Source: Chlamydomonas reinhardtii (Eukaryota; Chlorophyta; Chlorophyceae; Chlamydomonadales; Chlamydomonadaceae). Taken from it: DNA of 64,000 bases. The stretch is from positions 2,759,379 to 2,823,378 of the forward strand of contig NC_057016.1 of NCBI RefSeq assembly GCF_000002595.2, read 5' to 3'. Positions 22,709 to 33,193 of this stretch are shown piece after piece (position 1 is the first letter of the stretch; each line of letters starts with the position of its first letter). A program made the translations under genes and the position numbers. The notes under the pieces are model-generated. The model had not been told where the DNA came from. It saw only the letters and a list, made by a program, of their open reading frames with translations, and ran no database searches.

Positions 22709-22858
22709 AGTCGCCCGACGCGCCAGGAATACTATTACAAGTATTCCCTATAAGTCTGTGCCGGCGGGCTTGAGCGGGGCCCACTTCCAGGGTCCGGGAC
22801 ATGCCGAATCCAGGCGGTTACCGATCGCAACCGCCGAGTTGGACACCCCGAACCCCTG
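22709..22858 (-). repeat. Right terminal inverted repeat of the full P element
   Basis: These 150 bp equal 2008-2157 and are the reverse complement of 14331-14480. Confidence 0.9.
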
Positions 22859-22866
22859 GCTGGCGG
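22859..22866. repeat. Right 8-bp target-site duplication (GCTGGCGG)
   Basis: This is an exact match to 1435-1442. Joining the outer flanks at this word restores a plain, uninterrupted site. Confidence 0.75.
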
Positions 22867-24323
22867 GTTAGTGCTGGACACTCGGGGGCTTGCAAGGAGG
22901 AGTGGCAGGTGGCTGAACACAAGGAAGGGCCGACCTGCAGACCTGGTCACATGCGCTAGTGGCTGAGGGCCGTGTCGCAGCGTGGGGCTTCGCTGCACGT
23001 CACGTGACGGTGCGGTAGTAGGTGGGATACCTGCAGGTGGCATGACAGTATGACACGCGAACGGTGCATACACAACGGTGCAAGCACTTGGGATCTTTGG
23101 GATGCGAGGCAGGTTGCTTGCAAGGACCGTAAGACAGCCGCTTTTGTCCTGACAGCTATTCGCGGGCCTGTAGCCAGTAGGCTGAGCGGGGCCTATGTAA
23201 CACAGTGATAAAGCGCCTTGAATCATGGCAGGCTCGGCAGACAGGCTCGAGATTTAAGAATTACATGTCATCGCATGCCGGCACAGCCGCACCGTTCATC
23301 GCACCAACGTGTGCCGGCCCGCCCTTGCACCGCCGCTGCCGTCAGTCGCACCAGGCAGCTTGGGCGCCACCCCAGCCCCCCCTCCTGCTCCCTCGGACCT
23401 CGCCAACAAAGTACCGCAATGCCGTACAAGCATACGCAGCACTTCAAACGCACAAGCCGTGCCACGCGCCGCAAGCTCCCCCTCGCTCACGTTCACATTG
23501 TTCCACACAATCATGAATGACCCGCGCTCAGCGTGCTCTGTGCACGCGCGCGCCTCCCCGCCCGCCCAACGCCACCACCCCACGTGCCGTACATTTCCTC
23601 AGCATGCTGGGACGACACACGCGCGCCGCCCCCAGAGGGCTGTAGCTTACCAGCCCCAGGTCAGGTGGCACGGCAGGCAGCACAAGCATTCGCAACCCAC
23701 GCCAACAGTGTTTGTTGATGAGATGGTTGCCCCTCCCTGCCTTCGCCCCAATGTCACGGTCCATTTGGGCTTCTGGGACCCTTCTCTGCCTGCCTGCCCG
23801 CCACGTCTGCAGAACTTTCTGACGCCAGGTCCGTGCGGGGCCCAGTGGACAGGAGCGCGGCACCACTGCCTCTGTCCTGAACAAGCTGGCCCCATGCACG
23901 CCGTGCGGCCCCCAGCAAACGCGACCACAGGCGGAGCTGTCAGGCGTCCCCGACCCCGTCCTCCAGTCATGCCAAGGACAACACCACTCCTCGCACCTCG
24001 AAGCAGCCGTATGCCGCCACCATCCACCAGCTGTTAGCTCAAGCCCCGGTGCTGCAGGCGCCGGCACCTCCCGAGGTCCTTCGTGTCCTGCTACCCCCAC
24101 TCAGCCAGCTCGCAAACCCAACACCCCCACACCCCATGCCGCAACCCCCAAGCTCCCTAGCTAGCGACACATGCCGTGCGGCTGTTGTGCCCGCCACACA
24201 ACGCCAAAGGCGCCCAGTACCGGCACAACCACACAGCCGCCTTGTTATTCTCAAGCACCCAAATCCCCAAACCCTTAGTGCCGCTGTCAAGCATTACAAC
24301 AACAATAACGACAGTAGTTCTTG
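22867..24323. other. Intergenic region between the P block and the ATP-grasp gene
   Basis: No recognisable gene is present. Its left part may be the original distal 3' UTR of the glycine-rich gene, since a TGTAA lies near 23194 on the plus strand. Its right part is the 3' UTR side of the minus-strand ATP-grasp gene, with TGTAA on that strand at 24294-24298, only 26 bases after the stop. Long Pro-rich frames here look like composition effects. Confidence 0.4.
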
Positions 24324-24698
24324 TTACTGGATCAGCGTCTCCAGCTCGTGGTTGATCTCGGTCTCGATGCGTTTGATCTCGGCGATGGCCTCGCGCACGT
24401 CAGGCCGCACCACCATGAGCTCGCACAGCCACGTGGGCAGCCCGTCCGCCACGCAGTGGCACTTGGCGCCCGGCTGCACCAGCGGCCGCGCGTACAACAC
24501 ACCCTCCACCTGCGCGTGTGTGTGTGCATGTCAGTGTGTGCGTGTTAAAGAGCGTACGGAAAACATTACGCGTAGGACAGTGTATATGTGTGTTAAAGAG
24601 CACAAGGAAAACGATGCGCAAAGACAGTGTATATGTGTGTGTGCGTGCGTGTGTGTTAAAGAGTGCAAGGAAAACATAGCGCAAAGACAGTGCGTGTG

Positions 24699-24775
<77 letters not shown>

Positions 24776-27700
24776 CCGTGCGTGTGCGCGCGCATGTGGA
24801 GGGAGCAGCGGTGGGTGCAGCGTGCACGTCGTGTGACGGCCTTTCCCCTCCCAACCACCCCAACCCGTGGCTCCCCCCTTCCCCCTTCTTTTCCCTAGGT
24901 GTCCAATTCCACCACCAGCCAGCCGCAGCATGCCGCACCGTACACGCAGCACGGCCCCCCTGGGGACGGGTTCTGGGCCTTGGTTTCAATGGGACAGGTA
25001 TCAGTTAGCCCCCTCCCCCTTCAGCGCATCCTGTACCGCTTTTCCAAACATCCTTGCAATCCCCCCTCCTCCACCCAACGTCTAAACCTTGCAATTCCCC
25101 CCTCCTCCACACCCCGCGTGCGGCCCTACCCTGCGGTACTGTTCCAGGAAGTCCAGGTTCTTGATGTGCCCGCTCTTCTGCGCGTTGATGGTGTACTCGG
25201 CCATCTGCTTGAGCGGCCGCCGAGCCACGGGGGGCCGCACCGGGATGCCTGCGACAGAGGGCGGAGGGGGCGGTTGCAAAGACGGTTGGAAGAGCGGTAC
25301 AGGATGCACTGAAGACTGCAGACGAAGCGCGGAGGCGACAGGGAGGTGAGCGTGGCGCGTGAGAGACAAGGTGTGGCGTGGTGCATTGCGTGTGGCCGTG
25401 AGGGTGCCCTCACTTGCCCCTGGCGCTGTCACGCTTTCGTCCCGTCACCCGCACAGCCCTACCAACGTCCACAGGACTGACCACACCTAGGGGTGGGCGC
25501 ACCTAGGCCTCCCCGGATTCCTCCCATCCTGAAGACAACGTTAACGTTCCATTGCACCTCCACCCCTCCCTCCCTCTCTCTCCATCCCTCCCTGTCCCTG
25601 TCCCTGTTCCTCCCCCTGTCCCCCTGTTTCCCCCCTCCTCCACTTCTTTGAAATCATCATGCATGTAACCTCCCTCCCTCCCTCCCCTGCTGTGTCGGGC
25701 GTGCTTAGGGGTGAGCGTGTGGAACACGCTCACCGAACACTAGGGCTCGTCAGCCCTAGTCATCAGTGGCTTCACCACTACCAATTGTAATTATCCCTCC
25801 CTCCCTCCCTCACCCCCTCCCTCTCCCCGTCCCTCCCCCCCCTCCCTCCTCCTCCTCGCCCTCCTCCTCTCACCCGCAAAGGCCATGAGGTGCTCCTCCA
25901 CCAGGTCCACGCCCCACACCAGCAGGTTCGTGTCGCGCACGGGGCCGCCGCCCATGCGGCAGTTGACCTCGATCAGGCGCGCCCCCCGGCTGGTGAACTT
26001 GCACTCCACGTGGAACACGCCCAGCTTGAAGCCCAGCGACTGTTGGGGGTTGAGGAGGAGGGATTGGGGGGTTGAGTGCGGAGGGATTGACAGGCGGGGT
26101 TGGGGAGGGGTGTACGGGAGGGGATTGATGCCTGCCTTGAGGGGAGAATGAGGGGGTTGTGGGCTACTACCGTAGTACCATTTACGGAGTCCAGGCAAAG
26201 TGAGGTGGGGTGTGGAGGTAAGGCCACTGGCCCAGATTCTTCATACGTTTTGCTGCCCGTGCGCTCACTTCAGGGCATTTGCGGGAAAGCGACCTCCATA
26301 CCAACTTCCCGAAACACTTCCACACTTCCACCCACCCACCCACCCACCCATCCACATCCACACACGCACCTGTACGGCGCGTACGGACAGCTCCATGAGG
26401 TCGATCTGCGCCGCCTTGGGCAGCACGGAGGGGCAGTTGGATCCGGTTTCGTTGAAGTACGGCTCAACCGTCGGCCAGTTGTCGGTGATGGCGCCGTACA
26501 CGGGGCGGCCGTTGTCGAAGATGAGGTCGCAGTCCACCTCCGCGCCGTCCAGGTACTGCAGGCGGTTGGTTGGCGGTTAGCTGGTTGGTTGGGAGGGGAG
26601 TCGGGGCTTGCAGGACACGAATCACCAGTGTCCCACGTGGCTTTGCTCAGGCGCCGCGCATGTCCCTGCCTGCCACCCTCACGCCCGCCTGACCACCTGC
26701 CAAGGTTGACGGCCCCCCTAATGCTCCCGCACACTCTGCCCCAGACTACCACATCTGGTGCGTGAGCCGAACCTTCTCGACTCCCAACCCCACCGCCTCC
26801 TTTCCTGCACCCTCCCCCCCCCGCTCTTTACCCATCCTCCCATCCTCCCCCTTGAGCCTTTCCATTTCCGTTCTATCTGTCCGCTTTTGTCCGCAAATCC
26901 TCCGTACCCGCTGAGCTTGGGCATGCAAACCACCCCCCACACTCGACACTTTTCAGCACTCCGTTCTCTCCTCACCCGCCCCCCTCGCTCTCCCCTCGCT
27001 TTCGTTGGTTTTGGTTTAGTTTGGGCTGGTATTTACAACCCCCCCCCACTGGGGACCTATTTCGTTGGGCTCGGGCACATATCCCACTGCCCCCCCCACA
27101 CACAGCCCCCCCCCACACACAGCCCCCCCCGCCCCCCCCCCACAGCCCCGCCCTTACCTCCTCCACCATGAGCTCCAGGTGGATCCAGCCGCCCGCATTG
27201 CCCGCCACGTCCTCGCCCTCGGCATCGCCCTCCACCAGCGCACCCGCCACGATCTTGGCGCGGGACATGTCGTGCTGCACCCTGTGTGTGGGGGTGGGGT
27301 GGGGGTGGGGTTACATTCATGATTACGTAAGAAGTGAAGGCGTAGCCAGGTACAGTAGCATAGTAGACGAGGGGGGTGGGGGTGGAGGTGCGGCCGTGCG
27401 GGTGATGGTGGTGACGGCGGGAGGGGTAGGGGCAGGTAGGGTAGAAGCGGGGCCGGGGGAGGGTGGGGCGAAGAATGCGTGTGTGCAGACAGCGAGGCTC
27501 AGTTCTGTGTGACACGCGGCTGTGTGGCCCCTGCGCTCTCGCTCCTTGAACCCATCCTAACCCCACGCGCTCTTTCTCTATATCGCTCGCTCACTTCTTG
27601 AAGGCCTTCATGAGGTCCTCCTCGTTGTTGGCGCGGATGACGCCCAGGCTGGCGGCGCCGCTGATGGGCTTGATGACGGCCGGGAAGCCCACGTGCGCCG

Positions 27701-29977
27701 CCGCCTTGGGCACGTCAGCCTCGCTCGTCACCTGCAGGTGCGTGTCAGACAGTTAACGTGTTAGTCGCGACATGGCTTCAACTCCCCTGCACGCCGCGCC
27801 GCTCTGTTCCCCTCGTGCACGCCACGTGCCGTCCTTTCTCCTCTCCTCCCTTCCTCTTCCCCCGCCCGCTCTCCGGTCCAATATCCGCTGCCCCCCCCCC
27901 ACGCTGCCCCCCGCCCCCCAGCCGCTTCCCCCTGCCCCCTGCGCGGGCCGTTGTCACACCCCAGCCATCGGTAGCCTTGTCCCCCCTCCCTCCCACCTTC
28001 CAGTGCCGGGGCGTGGGCAGACCCGCCTTCGCCATGATCTCACGAGTGGCGTGCTGCGATGTGCCGTGCACAGGAGGAGACAGGGTCAGGGGACAGGGTC
28101 AGGGGAGGTTGGGAAGGTAGCTGGTGTGGCACGCGTCCGTGCCGTGCCCACAGCAGGACTGCCCCCAGCCCTTCAAGCCGCACCCGCACGCCCGCCGGTC
28201 CTCGCACCCGCCTCCTCCCTCCATGCAGGTGGGCCAACTGCTGTTGGATTGGGAGTCCGCATCGCTCCCACGACACGCCATTCCGGACACGTGTGTGCCG
28301 TGTGCCAATCCACTCTCGCAGGCCGGCCGACCCCCGCACCAAGTTTCCTCCCTCATCCCCGAAACACCTTCCTCGAAACACCTGCCCAACCCCGACACCA
28401 CGGTTCCTCCATCTTCCCCAAACCGCCTTCCTCCCCCTCCATCCCACCGCCCCCCGTTGAGAACATGCGAACCCCCCTGCTGATGTTCGGAGTACCCGGT
28501 CCGTCAACAGGGCAAACACCAGTTTGGGCCCCTAGAACGTTCCTCTCAGCCCAGAAATGCTCATAACCTCAACACCCCCCATTCCGCTGCCGCCGCCGCC
28601 GCCGCCTGCAGCCCCCCCACCCACCTTGTCCCGCGCGTTGTCCACTGCCTGCGGCGTGTTGCTGGGCAGCCCCAGCGCCTCAGCAAGGCGGCTGGCAAGA
28701 GGCACCTGCGCGCGTGTGGGCGTGTGTGTGAGAGGGAGAGGAAGCGGGGGCGAGGGTGGTGGGCAGGTGTGGCAGGTTGGGTTGTGTGGTGGTGGGCAGG
28801 GGACCCGTTGGGTACCCCGAGTCGAGCCTGGCCAGATTGCTGACCACGTGCCAACAATACACACCCCGTGCCCGCGCTGGTACCCCCGTTCCCGCGCACC
28901 AACCACCACAGGTGCCCTACTGCCCTTGTTCGACACCATCACTGTCATTGCCACTGCCTTATTTCGCATAAGGTATGAGGAGGACAGCAAGAAAACCGCA
29001 TCCGGTACTGGCGGCACCTATCCCGTTCCCGCAGCCACCCTGCCGCCGTCCGTCCCGCCGCCACCCACCGCCATTTCGCAGAAGGTGGTGATGCCGTCCA
29101 GCTCGCCGATGGACGAGCGCACGTCGCGGATGGACTGAGAGGGAGGAGACAGGCGGGCAGCAGTAGCAAGGGGACAGCAGCAGGGGGGGGCAGGCGGGGG
29201 GTTGGCCGGAGGTGTTGCCGATGGTGGTGATGGTGGTGATGCGAAGGGGTCGTGGCCACGCCTGTTGGGTTCTTTCATCACTCTGTGCGCTTCATCGCAT
29301 CCCGCTCCACGACTCGTCCTCGGCGTTCAGCGCTGCGCCCAGGAACGCATGTCCTCAACTCCACACACAGTCCCCACCGCGATGGCTTGAAGCCCTCTCC
29401 CTCTCTCCCGCCCCGATATCTCCATCATCTCTCCCCTCCCCCCTCCCCTCCCTCCCTTCCCTCGCCCTCCCTCCCTCCCCGCTCCCAACTCTCGTCCCCT
29501 TTCTACCTCCCGCTCCCAGCCCTCATCCGCTCCTCCGCCCCACTATGAAGCTTGCACGCTCGTTCTGAGCCGTCTCACAGTCCCTCCCACTCTGCCCCTC
29601 TCACCTTGAGGCAGCGGTCAAACACGGTGTCTACGTCACTGAAGTCAATGGGCACAAACTTCTCGATGACGCCCTCCTTCACCAGCAGCTGAACCCAGCT
29701 GCGCAATGTGTAGAAGGCGGCGGCGGCGGCGGCAGTAGCCGTGGGCAGGCGGCAGGTGTTGGGTGGCAGTGACACGCTCAGTTCCTCTTGGGGCAACCCT
29801 TTGCATCGTCGGCCCCGGTGCCTGCGGGCTGCTGCCACCGACACCGACACCCCGCCTCCCGCCAACCTTCCTCCTGCCTGCCTCAACCTTCTACCATGGC
29901 CCGCCGCCCAGTCAGGCCCCAAGACTCCACGAACCCACATCCACACTCACACCCACACCCACCCACCCACCCACACG

Positions 29978-30020
<43 letters not shown>

Positions 30021-31487
30021 ACACGCGTGTTGTTTTTATTTAACACACACACACACACACACACCCACCCCCACACACACACACGCCGCACCTGTCCGGC
30101 CCGTCCAGCACCACACTGCGCACGCCCAGCTCCTTGGCCTTCTCAAAGATGAAGCGCTTGCCGCTGTAGCCCGCCGTCACGAACACCATCACCGCGCCCT
30201 TTAGCACCTGGCGCCGCAGGCTGCGACCCTCGCGTGTGGGGTTGGACACCACGTCCTGGGGGGGTGGTGCCCAGGGTGGGGGTGGTGGGGTTGGTGGTGG
30301 GTTGCCGGGGGTGGTGGGGTGGTGGTGGTGCTGGGGGGTGCCGAGGGTGGGGGTTACAGTCATTGTTTGCTCAGGAGGGGTGGTGGCGGTGGGGATAGAT
30401 TAAGGGGTTGGGTAAGCGTGGCGAGGGCGGAGTGGGTCGTGATGAGGAAGCGGATTTGGGGCGTGGGTTGGGCGTGTTGGGTTTGCACACAGGCGTGCGG
30501 CTGTCTTCGGCATGGATGGGTTGGTGCCTTGGCAGGTTGAAGGCCGGGCGCAGCTGCTCGCGGGCGGGCCCAGTAGACCAGTACCGCATGAGGTTCACAC
30601 AGCCAGGCACACTGCTTGCTAGGTGGTAAACACCACACTCAACTCGTAAGTCGCCTAAACCCGCTTCCCGACAACCCGGCGTGTGCACGTGCGTGGGCGC
30701 AGGTACCCTCCCGAGCCTGCACTGCCGCGTCCCCAGCGGGCGGCCCCAACCAATTTGAGAATGCACATCAATCCCCACGCGTAGGCATCTTACCACGCCC
30801 ATCTCTTGCAGCAGAGCCCGCGACGGAGACATGGGCAGCGCTTGCACCAGCTTCATCTTGTCCTCCATGGTCAGCCCTTTAGGCAGCGAGCCGATGACCG
30901 CCTTGTAGTTGGAGGTCAGGCTGCCCACCGAGGGCTGCTGCGAGGGGCCTGAGGTCCCCTGCGCGTGGAAAGGCGTAACCAGCTCAAAGGCCGATCGCTC
31001 AAAATCGCCGCACGTGCTCCGTGCCAAGTACGCCTCAAACTCACCACCGAGGCCGCAACGTCCTGCGTCGTCTCCTCTCCCGCTCGCCTACGTCGCGGGT
31101 TGAGTGGATAGTCCGCCTGCACGCAGGCAATGTCACCGAATGACGACCAGGGTTTGGTTGATTGCTAGTTCGGTCAACCAGCACGGCCAACCCGACGATG
31201 GCTAGTTCGCGCCACCAAGCACTTACCAGAGCCACTCCATTGAGCAGCACGTTCGTTGGCGCGGAGCCCACGATGGCCACTGAGGCAAAATCGATACCTG
31301 CAAACTGGTCCGTCGCCGCGCTAAGCTCGTCGACAGTCTTTGTCCCATCGATAATGTCCGCGTACTCTATGCACGGGAAGACAGAGGGGTCGAGGAAGGT
31401 CGCAGAGGTCTTTGTGGATGGTTGCACAGAGGGCGCTGGGGCAGAGGGCCCGCCCGCGAGAGCAGCACTAAGAGCCGACTTCTTCAT
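24324..31487 (-). CDS. ATP-grasp ligase, carnosine-synthase-like
   Basis: Thirteen exons in consistent phase: 31227-31487, 30794-30958, 30092-30255, 29605-29698, 29069-29134, 28625-28705, 27997-28053, 27595-27731, 27158-27281, 26370-26555, 25874-26039, 25130-25248 and 24324-24509, about 601 residues. A poorly conserved N-terminus is followed by a Rossmann-like pre-ATP-grasp part (VMVFVTAGYSGKRFIFEKA near 215). The ATP-grasp domain runs from about residue 278: GFPAVIKPISGAASLG (Lys and glycine-rich loop), YLDGAEVDCDLIFDNG, then IEVNCRMGGGP, whose Glu and Asn fit the metal-binding E-x-N-x-R motif. This order matches carnosine synthase and related ATP-dependent carboxylate-amine ligases. The real substrates are not predictable. 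Start ATG at 31487 chosen as first in-frame Met. Introns are rich in (CA)n and pyrimidine tracts. Confidence 0.82.
24543..24693 (+). repeat. Three-copy minisatellite in the last intron of the ATP-grasp gene
   Basis: Units start at about 24543, 24590 and 24653. They share GTTAAAGAG, GGAAAAC and GCGCAAAGACAGTG in order and are separated by TG-rich spacers. A related monomer occurs at 38228-38265 in another gene's intron. Confidence 0.75.
24694..24785 (+). repeat. (TG)n microsatellite
   Basis: A nearly pure TG run of about 70 bases directly follows the minisatellite in the same intron. Confidence 0.9.
25551..25872. repeat. Pyrimidine-rich intron with three adjacent hairpins
   Basis: Arrays of TCCC (25551-25686 and 25794-25872) flank a 70-base island with three perfect inverted repeats in a row: 25710-25720 with 25724-25734 (11-bp stem, 3-base loop), 25739-25747 with 25752-25760 (9-bp stem) and 25765-25769 with 25775-25779 (5-bp stem). 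It lies in the intron between the exons at 25130-25248 and 25874-26039, just upstream on the plus strand of the latter. Confidence 0.8.
29976..30086. repeat. (CA)n microsatellites in an intron
   Basis: Two CA arrays are split by an A/T-rich GTTGTTTTTATTTAA island. On the gene strand they read as TG arrays just after the donor site of the exon 30092-30255. Confidence 0.9.
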
Positions 31488-33193
31488 GTTTACGTCGATA
31501 TCTAACTCGGAGGTTGGCGGGTTGTTGGGTAAGGCCTCCGCCTCCCCCCATGCCTGCCCATGCAGGTCGTGCCACACTCGGCTGCGCTGGGTCGAGCCTG
31601 TTGTCAAAGCCCGGCTGCCCTATCACGCCCATACGCCGCTAACCCCACAGCCCTGTTGCGCAGCTTCCAGTTTCCGTACCGACACGCGAAGTCGCGAAGG
31701 CGCAACCACTGGGCCATAGCGACAAAGTGGCCTTGCCCTGGAGGCCCGGTCATACCCTACCTGTCAGGGCACAGTAATTGAAATGCGTAAATGCGAATGC
31801 GAATGCAGATGGTAGTAACTCTGGCGTGCTACCAGCCGCGCAATCTTCCTTGACGTTGCATACCGTATCTCATGTTGGGCAGTTGGGGTCTGGGACTACG
31901 CTGCACACTGCGGGACTACGCGAACCTGCCCCTTGCCCTTTCCCCCTGTTGCGCAGCGTCGAAGTGGTCCTGGGTGACATGGACCTATCCTGCGCTAGGT
32001 GTGGGCGGACGCCCGCACCACATCGGTGTGCATGGGAGCACGGCTCATGGATCTCCCTACTGCGCCAGGCCCGCCACTGGCGGCAGACGTACGGTAGCTG
32101 GCCGTGCCATGTGTTGCGCCTAGAAGCATGGACATGACCTTGCGGATGGCATTGCACGTGCACAGCTGCATTCGTGCGGTTCATGCCGTACAGTCCAGGT
32201 GCAGTTCATCGCAAGACCAGCGGCTTCCGTAAATGCTTATGGGATGTCACGACATGCCACGACCCGATCGTGCACACACGCATACCATGTACCTAATGGC
32301 TACCATGGCATGATATGCCTGTATGCTGGCAACATGCCTCCGCGCCACCCACCCACGGGCACACGGCCGGTTCCTAGGCCAGGTTGACTCCTGTGGCGTC
32401 CAGCCGCTTCTCTCCACGATGTCCACACCCTGTGATGGCGCATTGCAGCAGAGCGCCTGCTTGCTCGCCATCAGGCCGCCCATGGCAGGCTACCGCCGTA
32501 CCGGCATGTCATGTCCATACACACAAGGTACTGCAGATGCACATCCTACAACAGCTAGCCAAGTGCGCCTTAAATGCGGTTTCACAACCGTCCGGCATTT
32601 GCATTTAGTTTACCGGGCTAAGCAATAGCCCACACATGCCTTTGGATACGCCGCCGGCACAGGCAACCAACTTGGCTAGTTCGAGTCTCAAAATTGGGGA
32701 ACGATTGCAGGGACCACCCGAATGTAGAAACGACCATCACGCATGCATCTGCAGCATATCTACCGTATCTTCGTCCAAATACTCAGGTAAGTGTCCACGT
32801 CATGTAGCAGCCCTTGCTCTAAGAGCTAGCTGGAGTATTAGCCCGCGTCTCTAGCCAATGCACCCCGAACCTACTCTGCAGGCACTATTGCCCCTAAGCA
32901 CAGGGTTCTAGCTATGAATGCAACAGTCCAAGAAGGGACTATCCGATGAGAAACCTTATTCGGCCCAAAAATGCCTTGATGACCGTAAGCATATGCTGGC
33001 TACAAGTCTGGTTCAAATTGCAATCAGTACGTAACCTACGCGCGTGCTACTAGCCGCTGCTATCGCCAGCCCAACGCCCCTCATGGCAGTCACTGCACAA
33101 CCACTGACACTGCACACACGCACATGCATGCACCCAGTAATGACCAACGCTGACTTGACTGCGCTCCAGATGTTGCACCGGACGCTGCACTCG
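31488..33193. other. Intergenic region, no gene seen
   Basis: These 1.7 kb lie between the start of the ATP-grasp gene and the stop of the next minus-strand gene. GC is lower than in the genes, with many dispersed CATG-type words and no frame with family motifs. The left edge should hold the ATP-grasp gene promoter and the right edge the 3' UTR of the next gene. Confidence 0.4.

Larger units (their letters stand above)
1443..22858. mobile_element. P-type macrotransposon (21.4 kb) bounded by two different P elements
   Basis: The left end of a short P derivative and the right end of a full-length P element lie 21,416 bp apart in the same orientation and share a perfect 8-bp duplication. The inner flanks, GACCGAAC after 2157 and CCAAGCAA before 14331, match neither each other nor the outer duplication. 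That is what is expected if transposase used the outermost ends of two neighbouring elements and moved everything between them. The cargo contains a complete multi-exon gene and other repeats. The layout is seen directly; the single-event origin is an inference. Ectopic recombination or misassembly are the alternatives. Confidence 0.55.
14331..22858 (+). mobile_element. Full-length P-superfamily DNA transposon (8.5 kb)
   Basis: The element has 150-bp perfect terminal inverted repeats (14331-14480 and 22709-22858). Diverged subterminal direct repeats lie on both sides, and one long transposase gene of eight exons has uninterrupted phase-consistent frames. Ends identical to those of the short derivative at 1443-2157 show that the family was active recently. 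The base composition of its noncoding arms is lower in GC than neighbouring genes. It looks capable of making its own transposase, as far as sequence can show. Confidence 0.88.

Noticed and set aside
14323-22866. Treating 14331-22858 as one simple P insertion
   Set aside because: The bases before it (CCAAGCAA) and after it (GCTGGCGG) differ, so it has no target duplication of its own; the matching duplication is at 1435-1442.
23309-24037. Pro/Ala-rich plus-strand frame of 242 residues
   Set aside because: No family motif, no matching splice context, and it lies in probable 3' UTR sequence of the ATP-grasp gene.
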